This document shows, piece after piece, positions 4,487-9,419 of a stretch of DNA of 9,419 nucleotides. Under the pieces are notes generated by a model that saw only the letters and a program-made list of their open reading frames with translations, was not told the DNA's origin and did not search any database. The stretch is from Candidatus Latescibacterota bacterium (GTDB taxonomy: Bacteria; Latescibacterota; UBA2968; GCA-2709665): the NCBI GenBank assembly GCA_030746455.1, contig JASLMQ010000829.1, positions 1 through 9,419 of the forward strand, given 5' to 3'. Each line of letters starts with the position of its first letter. Position 1 is the stretch's first letter. The position numbers and the translations under genes are program-made.

Positions 4487-7231
4487 TTACGGCGTTTCGA
4501 AGATGTCGAACTGATCGCGATAGGATACATCGAGCTCTACGGCCCGCCGGAATTCGCGCAGCGCCTCTTCACGCTTTCCCTGGAGGTGGTGGGTGATGGC
4601 CAGATTGATGTGGTAGCCACCCCGGACCGGATCCAGCAGCAGGGCCCTCTGGTATTGTGCGATGGCCTCGGCGTACTGCCGCCGATGGGTGAAGACAATG
4701 CCCTTCCCGTTGTGTGCGTCGGCGTTGTCCGGGTCCATCGACAGCGCCCGGTCGAACGCGTCGAGGGCCTTGTCGTGCGCGCCGAGCCGCAGGTAGGCGG
4801 CGCCGTCGTCGTAGGCCTTCTGTGCGGCCAGCGCCTGCAGGGGATCTATGGCCGATGGGGCCGCGGCCCGGGTTGGGGTCTCCTTGCGCGTGAGGAAATC
4901 GAACATCCCGGCGAACTCGCGATTGACGCGAGCAGCCTCGCGGTATGCCTGCTTTGCATCATCACCCCTTCCCTGGATGTGATAGGCCAGGGCGATGTTG
5001 ATCCGGAACCCTGCATCCCCCGGGTTGAGCGACAGGGCCTTCCGATACAATTCGATGGCTTCGTCGTACTGGCCTCGCCTGGTGAGGATTACGCCCTTTG
5101 CGTTGTAGGCGTCCGCCATCGTGGGATCCAGCGCCAGGGAGCGGTTGAAGGCGTCCAGGGCCTTGTCGAGCTGGCCCAGCCGCAGATAGGTGGCTCCCGC
5201 GTCGTAGAGGCCCTCGGCACTGTCGAGCGAGACGCCGGAGGCCATGGCGATGCGGTCGAGACGGTTCTCGAAGAAGGCCAGGTCTCGGCCGAGAAGCTCC
5301 TCGAGGGCAGATGAGGGAGGCGCCAGGATGTCCGCATCGGGCACCACGCCGGGCTTGAAGGTCTGCTGGGCGTCGGAGACACGGATCTCGGTGATGTAGC
5401 CCCGCTGCTTCCGTATGTAGTACTCCTCTGCACCGTTGCGCCAGGCATCGGAGAAGGACGAGCCGAAGAGGGTGGTCTCGACCGGCATCCAGACCCGGCC
5501 TTCCCAGATGACGTATTCCTTCTCGTCCACAAAGAAGTCTCCGGCCTCCTCGATGGGGATGCCGCTGTCGAACATCATATAGATGTGGCCGTACTCCGGG
5601 TCCCCGACGTCCAGAATGGCCGTGGGGATGTTCAGGTTCTCCAGCATCGAACAGAAGATGGCCGTGCAGTCGTCACAGTCCCCGATCTTGGCCTGGAGAA
5701 ACTCGTAGGGATATTTCACGGTGTCGAAGACAGAGTCGTCTTCGAAGATCTCCAGGTATGGCGTCGTCTGGTCCTGCTGGTACCTCAGGCCGTAGGCCCC
5801 CAGCGCGTCGAATACCAGGGCGGCCTTCCCGACGTTGTTCCGGGGGAACCTCCTCTGCAGCAGGTCCACGTGCTCGCCCACCAGCCCCCTGGCAAAGGTG
5901 TCGACGGTTCGGCTCTCGGGGGTGATGAACGCCGCGATCCGTTTCGGATTCGACCAGCTCAGCTTCCCCTTGCCCAGAACATAGACGCTCCCGAGGCGCT
6001 TGCTCGTGGTCTTGGACTTCCTCCCGCGCGTGTAGGAGACCTTCACGGTGGGCTGGACCAGGTTGTCGTAGTAGGCCGACTGGGAGGCCAGCAGATTTTG
6101 AGGAAAGGTGAGCGTGAACCCATATCGCTGGGTCGTCTGGGGCGCGAGAGTGAGCGATTCCTCGTGGGGCGTCGCCGTCAGCGTGGGGATGTCGATGCTG
6201 ACGGTGACGGGCAACGGGTCCTGGGAGGCATTCCTGAGGACCACGTCGACGAAGTCGCTCTCTTCATAGGTCCGGTACAGCGACTTGAAAACTGGCGAAG
6301 GCCGGACCAGGGCATCCTTGATGGAGACCAGCGACGGGTTGTAGGCATAGGATACCGAGGCATGGTGTGTAGCCGGCAACACCGGATGGTACTCGTAACC
6401 GTAGTCGATGCTGAGGGTGTTCCACCGGAGCCCGAGGCCCAGGGCGAACGCCAGAGACCCGTTGGCTCCCTCGGGGGGCTGAAGCTCCCTGTTGACGCCG
6501 CCGCGCAGGATCAGCGCGCTTGCGGGCTGGAATTCCGTGCCGAAGTGGATGAACTCGTCGACATCCACGGCGAGGACGAGGTCGTCCCTCGGCTGGTAGG
6601 CGATGCCGAACCGGAGGCTCTGGGGCAGGATCTCCTCCTCGACCTGGCTGTCCTGATCCCTCACGCTGGTGCCGGCGATATCCTGGAGCGTGACGCCGAA
6701 CCGGAACTTGTCGAACGGCTTGGCCTTGGGCATGAACAGCGCGCCGACGTCGAAGCCGACGCCCCGCGCGCTCCGTAGCGATGTCCCACCCAGGTCGATG
6801 GTCTGCAGGACGAACTTGCCATCCACACCGAGGGAGAAGGATCGATGGAGCTGCATGCCGTAGGCCACGTTGAACATCTGGATGGCATCGGACAGCTCGT
6901 TGTCGCCGAATGATTCGCGCACCCATCCCAGGCCGATGGCGTGTCTCTCGAACATGGGAAAGACGTAGCTCACGTGGCTGTTCTTCAGCCCGATCCCGTA
7001 GCGATCGGCGTAGGAGAAGAGGAGCTCCTGCCGCTGGAGGGTCGGGATCCCGGAGGGATTCCAGAAGGCCGCCGTGGCATCATTGGCCAGTGCCGTCAGC
7101 GACCCGCCCAATCCGACGGACCGGGCCGTTCTGACTACCTGAAGCCGTTCGGCCGAGGCTTCGCTGAACAGCAGGAATGCAAGGGTGGCGACGAGGGCGC
7201 CTGCACGGCTCAATCTCTGGAGATCTTTCAT
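4487..7231 (-). CDS. PorV/UPF0164-like outer-membrane barrel fused to transglutaminase-like and TPR domains
   Basis: A 914-residue exported fusion protein. Residues 1-27 are a signal peptide (cleavage after ASA). Residues about 28-305 match the PorV/PorQ/UPF0164 (FadL-like) barrel pattern: RTARSVGLGGSLTALANDATAAFWNPSG-type opening (34-61), then alternating strands with GVGFDVGALF and FRFGVTLQDIAG. Residues about 312-425 look like an Ig/CARDB-type beta-sandwich. Residues about 430-610 form a transglutaminase-like domain with GDCDD (Cys519), GHIYMMF (His549) and WMPVETT (Glu585 where Asp is more common), consistent with a Cys-His-acid triad that cleaves or transfers on peptide bonds. Residues 673-913 hold six TPR units as two copies of a three-TPR cassette. 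The barrel would sit in the outer membrane; the side on which the other domains lie is unknown. The gene starts 53 bp after the propeller gene with a poor ribosome binding site, so co-transcription is likely. The substrate is unknown. Confidence 0.85.
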   Translation of the reverse strand: MKDLQRLSRAGALVATLAFLLFSEASAERLQVVRTARSVGLGGSLTALANDATAAFWNPSGIPTLQRQELLFSYADRYGIGLKNSHVSYVFPMFERHAIGLGWVRESFGDNELSDAIQMFNVAYGMQLHRSFSLGVDGKFVLQTIDLGGTSLRSARGVGFDVGALFMPKAKPFDKFRFGVTLQDIAGTSVRDQDSQVEEEILPQSLRFGIAYQPRDDLVLAVDVDEFIHFGTEFQPASALILRGGVNRELQPPEGANGSLAFALGLGLRWNTLSIDYGYEYHPVLPATHHASVSYAYNPSLVSIKDALVRPSPVFKSLYRTYEESDFVDVVLRNASQDPLPVTVSIDIPTLTATPHEESLTLAPQTTQRYGFTLTFPQNLLASQSAYYDNLVQPTVKVSYTRGRKSKTTSKRLGSVYVLGKGKLSWSNPKRIAAFITPESRTVDTFARGLVGEHVDLLQRRFPRNNVGKAALVFDALGAYGLRYQQDQTTPYLEIFEDDSVFDTVKYPYEFLQAKIGDCDDCTAIFCSMLENLNIPTAILDVGDPEYGHIYMMFDSGIPIEEAGDFFVDEKEYVIWEGRVWMPVETTLFGSSFSDAWRNGAEEYYIRKQRGYITEIRVSDAQQTFKPGVVPDADILAPPSSALEELLGRDLAFFENRLDRIAMASGVSLDSAEGLYDAGATYLRLGQLDKALDAFNRSLALDPTMADAYNAKGVILTRRGQYDEAIELYRKALSLNPGDAGFRINIALAYHIQGRGDDAKQAYREAARVNREFAGMFDFLTRKETPTRAAAPSAIDPLQALAAQKAYDDGAAYLRLGAHDKALDAFDRALSMDPDNADAHNGKGIVFTHRRQYAEAIAQYQRALLLDPVRGGYHINLAITHHLQGKREEALREFRRAVELDVSYRDQFDIFETP
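4499..5209 (-). repeat. Duplicated three-TPR cassette
   Basis: Residues 675-780 and 806-911 of the fusion protein (4892-5209 and 4499-4816) align without gaps at a constant offset of 131 residues. By hand count about 50 of 106 residues are identical. Shared landmarks include YLRLG, DKALDAF, the Asn-x-Lys-Gly turn, QY-x-EAI and the terminal Phe-Asp. A 25-residue linker rich in Ala, Pro and Thr separates the copies. Confidence 0.85.
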
Positions 7232-7284
7232 AGCCCCATTCGTTCAGGAAGGGAGTTGTGGTGCGTTCGGGTTCGCTCTGTTTG

Positions 7285-8745
7285 CTACGGCGCCTGGATG
7301 TCGACGGAAGCGCCTGCGGCCACCCCGGATCGAGTCGCCGTTGTGCCATCGGGAAAGATGACTTCTACGGTGTAGGATGAGCCCGTCTGGACGCCGAAGA
7401 TGGCTTCCAGGGCGCCCGACCCGGAGGCGATGAGCTGGTGTCCCACCAGCGTCGTGCCGGAGAGCAGCCGCACGCGCGCGCCGATGCCGTCGGCGGCGCC
7501 GCTTCTGAGCGGACGCACCTTGATCGTGCTCGAACCGGGGGTATCGTTCCGGTAGAGCTGGCTTGCCTCGAAGGTGGGAAACCGGCTGTTGAGGATGTAG
7601 AGGTCCAGGTCCCCGTCTCCGTCGTAGTCGCCGGCGCCGGTGGCCATCGCGCTCGTGCCCGCCGTGCTCAGTCCGGCCGTCTGGGTCACGTCGGTGAACG
7701 TTCCGTCCCCGGCGTTCTTCAGCAGCGGGCTCACCTGTCCGGCACGGGCCTCCGCGCCGTTGGCGACCAGGACGTCAGGAAGTCCGTCGGCGTCGTAGTC
7801 TCCCCAGGCCCCGGCCCAGCTGACCCAGGCCCCACTGCGATTCTTCAGCTCGCCTGCGGCCACATCGGTGAACTGGTTCCCGCCGTCGTTCCGGTACAGG
7901 GCGTTTGCGCCCACGTTGACTACGTGGAGGTCCAGGTCTCCGTCGTTGTCGTAGTCGACCCAGGAGGCGCTTCGGCCCACATCGGTGTTGTCGACCGAAA
8001 GGGCGCAGGCGACCTTGGAGAAGGCGCCGGCCCCGTTGTTTCGATACAACACGTTGTTCTGCTCGCGATTGACCACGTAAAGGTCCAGGTCCCCGTCGCT
8101 GTCGTAGTCCCCCCACGCGGCGAACTGGCTGTCGCGTATGTCGTCCACGCCGGCCGATGGCGCGACGTCGGAGAAGGTCCCGTTGCCGTTGTTGTGGTAG
8201 AGGCCGTTGCGGAAGGTCGCCTTGCAGAGATAGAGGTCCAGGTCCCCGTCACCGTCGTAGTCCCCCCACGCGGCGGCGGTTTCATCCCCCTGGGAAATGA
8301 CGTTGACACCGGCCGCTGCGGTGGCCCTGCTGAAGGTGTCGCCGTTGTTTAGGTAGAGCTGGTCCTGCTCCGAGAAGTTGACGACATAGAGGTCCAGATC
8401 CCCGTCATCGTCGTAGTCGACCCACTGCGCGGCGATGCTGTTCCGGTTGTCCGCGACACCGGCGGTGGAGGCTACATCGCTGAACGTTCCGTTCGCATTC
8501 TGGTAGAGCCGGTTCATCGACGTTGTCGGGCTGACCGAGCTCCCCCAATTGGTGATGTAGAGGTCCAGGTCCCCGTCGCCGTCGTAGTCCCCCCACGACA
8601 GGTTGGTGCCCAGGCGCGCCTGGCTGCCGGCAAGCGAGTTGGCTGCCCCCGCAGAGGAGGTTGCGTCGGAGAAGAGGGGCTGGGCCTCCAGGAACGGCGG
8701 ACATGCCAGGAGACCGATTGCGAGTAGAATGACGATTGTTTTCAT
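7285..8745 (-). CDS. Secreted FG-GAP/VCBS seven-repeat beta-propeller with ASPIC/UnbV-like C-terminus
   Basis: A 486-residue protein from the ATG at 8745. A signal peptide covers about residues 1-21; a possible lipobox (LLAC, 12-15) makes a lipoprotein an alternative. Seven FG-GAP-type repeats carry the core W-(G/V)-DYDxDGDLDLY, starting near residues 51, 108, 160, 211, 262, 314 and 371. Their D-x-D-x-D-G-D-x-D loops are calcium-binding by family knowledge. Repeat 6 is degenerate (DYDADGLPDV). Seven units at 51-57 residue spacing fit one closed integrin-like propeller. The last 75 residues (GIGARVRLLSG, then VEVIFPDGTT) resemble the ASPIC/UnbV domain often found after FG-GAP repeats. No enzyme motif is visible, so binding of a ligand or cell-surface attachment is the likely role. 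A TTG one codon upstream (8748) is in frame, but the ATG is preferred. The ribosome binding site is weak, and only 17 bases separate the gene from the upstream stop, suggesting operon translation. Confidence 0.9.
   Translation of the reverse strand: MKTIVILLAIGLLACPPFLEAQPLFSDATSSAGAANSLAGSQARLGTNLSWGDYDGDGDLDLYITNWGSSVSPTTSMNRLYQNANGTFSDVASTAGVADNRNSIAAQWVDYDDDGDLDLYVVNFSEQDQLYLNNGDTFSRATAAAGVNVISQGDETAAAWGDYDGDGDLDLYLCKATFRNGLYHNNGNGTFSDVAPSAGVDDIRDSQFAAWGDYDSDGDLDLYVVNREQNNVLYRNNGAGAFSKVACALSVDNTDVGRSASWVDYDNDGDLDLHVVNVGANALYRNDGGNQFTDVAAGELKNRSGAWVSWAGAWGDYDADGLPDVLVANGAEARAGQVSPLLKNAGDGTFTDVTQTAGLSTAGTSAMATGAGDYDGDGDLDLYILNSRFPTFEASQLYRNDTPGSSTIKVRPLRSGAADGIGARVRLLSGTTLVGHQLIASGSGALEAIFGVQTGSSYTVEVIFPDGTTATRSGVAAGASVDIQAP
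7588..8595 (-). repeat. Seven coding repeats of the propeller calcium loop
   Basis: The 48-bp cores are at 8548-8595, 8377-8424, 8221-8268, 8068-8115, 7915-7962, 7759-7806 and 7588-7635. Cores 1 and 3 differ at only one of 38 bases (8558-8595 against 8231-8268), and core 4 differs from core 1 at two (8078-8115). Identity at silent positions points to recent duplication or gene conversion between blades. Confidence 0.85.
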
Positions 8746-8762
8746 CAAGGCGGAATCCGTGT

Positions 8763-9419
8763 CTAGTTGTTGACGACGGCTACGGTTTTGTGGGCCTTCT
8801 TTCCATCGGCCTCGATGACCACGATGTAGAGGCCGCTTCGGACGATGCGGTTGCTGTGGTCTTTGCCGTCCCAGATGACCACCTGGCGGCCCGGTCCCAT
8901 CGGTCGACCGGTCTCGAGGATGCGCTGGAGCTGGCCCGTGCGGTTGTAGATCTCGACCCGAACGGTGGCTGCGGCGCCCAGGTCGAAGGAAATGTCGGTT
9001 GTCCCGGTCAGGCCACGCTCCGGACGAATTGGGCGTCGTGCAGGCCCTCCCGGCGAGAACGCACGATTGCTGAACTCGATATTGGAAACCGACAGGGCTC
9101 CCGAAGGCGGGGCGGCCTCCTCGAAGAGGGCGTAGGTCCCGAAGCGATCGATGGGGGCCTGGAGCCGGCTCGAGGCGAGTGCGACGGTGCCCCCGATGCG
9201 GGTCCAGCTGGAAGCCTCTTGACGGTAGACGGCAAGACTGGAGCCGGAAACGCCCGTGTCGGAGAAGTCGAACGACAGGGTGGCCGGCTTCCTGAGGTCG
9301 AAGGTCGGGACGGCTGCGATCGCGTACGCCGCACCCACCTGGGTAGCGCCCTGGGGGGGAGCTGCAACCAGCGTCGGCGTGATGGTGACGCTGGGCGTTT
9401 GGGTCAGGGTGGGCAGCGC
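8763..9419 (-). CDS. Secreted protein with FlgD-like Ig C-terminal domain, 5' end outside window
   Basis: The last 218 residues of a larger protein. The reading frame stays open to the right edge, so the start is not visible and internal GTG codons should not be taken as starts. The visible part begins with a Thr/Pro-rich linker (TLTQTPSVTITPT). Next comes a beta-rich module of about 60 residues (TLSFDFSDTGVSGSSLAVY to RFGTYALFEE) of a kind often found near the end of large secreted proteins. It ends in a FlgD-like Ig domain: FSPGG (121-125), TDISFDLGAAATVRVEIYN, a WDGKD turn (183-187), and RSGLYIVVIEA (194-204). In FCB-group and related bacteria such C-terminal domains sit on large surface or secreted proteins, and some serve as sorting signals. 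The stop lies 17 bp before the propeller gene. The functional N-terminal domain is not in the window. Confidence 0.85.
   Translation of the reverse strand, partial: ALPTLTQTPSVTITPTLVAAPPQGATQVGAAYAIAAVPTFDLRKPATLSFDFSDTGVSGSSLAVYRQEASSWTRIGGTVALASSRLQAPIDRFGTYALFEEAAPPSGALSVSNIEFSNRAFSPGGPARRPIRPERGLTGTTDISFDLGAAATVRVEIYNRTGQLQRILETGRPMGPGRQVVIWDGKDHSNRIVRSGLYIVVIEADGKKAHKTVAVVNN

Noticed and set aside
4474..4490. Inverted repeat GTAAAT-N5-ATTTAC at the stop codon of the 914-residue gene, with a nearby short GAGC/GCTC hairpin
   Set aside because: The stem is short and AT-rich with no U-run after it on the minus strand, so it is not a convincing terminator.
5585..6778. Plus-strand open frame of 397 codons
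   Set aside because: It lies wholly antisense to the well-supported barrel-transglutaminase gene, has no recognisable domain, and is the usual by-product of high-GC codon use.
7438..8352. Plus-strand open frame of 304 codons with Val-rich repeats
   Set aside because: The repeats are the reverse complement of the propeller calcium loops, so they mirror the real gene.
7588..8595. Regularly spaced repeats resembling a CRISPR array
   Set aside because: Spacing is about 150-170 bp, the repeats are in frame, and they encode the conserved FG-GAP loop.
8763..9338. GTG at 9338 as the start of the FlgD-tailed protein
   Set aside because: The frame remains open to the window edge with a typical secreted-protein linker, and no ribosome binding site precedes the GTG.

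Overview
The window is GC-rich bacterial DNA. All recognisable genes lie on the minus strand, so they are transcribed from right to left. The contents suggest a Gram-negative (diderm) organism with a Bacteroidota/FCB-like or related uncultured-phylum surface system (for example Latescibacterota, Eisenbacteria or Poribacteria). The clues are an outer-membrane barrel of the PorV/UPF0164 type, a protein ending in a FlgD-like Ig fold, an FG-GAP/ASPIC-UnbV protein, and a CHASE2 adenylate cyclase. The exact lineage cannot be fixed from the sequence.

Right part (4487-9419): three closely spaced genes that probably form one surface/export operon. They are (i) the 3' end of a large secreted protein with a Thr/Pro linker and a FlgD-like C-terminal domain, open at the right edge; (ii) a secreted seven-repeat FG-GAP beta-propeller with a C-terminal ASPIC/UnbV-like domain; and (iii) a 914-residue fusion of a PorV/UPF0164-like barrel, a beta-sandwich, a transglutaminase-like Cys-His-Glu domain and two copies of a TPR cassette. 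Gaps are 17 and 53 bp.

Middle (3399-4486): a 314-bp non-coding stretch with a candidate promoter, a 181-residue exported TPR-like protein with a strong ribosome binding site, and a 228-bp spacer with a GC-rich inverted repeat.

Left part (244-3398): a two-gene unit in which a 105-residue helical protein of unknown function overlaps by ATGA a 946-residue CHASE2 - 3 TM - class III adenylate cyclase - TPR protein. The CHASE2 sensor carries an unusual insert of about 180 residues. A perfect 16-bp stem terminator (156-193) closes this unit. To its left, the first 19 codons of an IS630-like transposase run off the left edge, behind their own promoter and ribosome binding site.

The most interesting points are the PorV-like/transglutaminase/TPR fusion beside two secreted surface proteins, which could be a one-polypeptide export-and-processing device, and the cyclase with an enlarged periplasmic sensor translationally coupled to a small unknown partner. 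No tRNA, rRNA or CRISPR array was seen.
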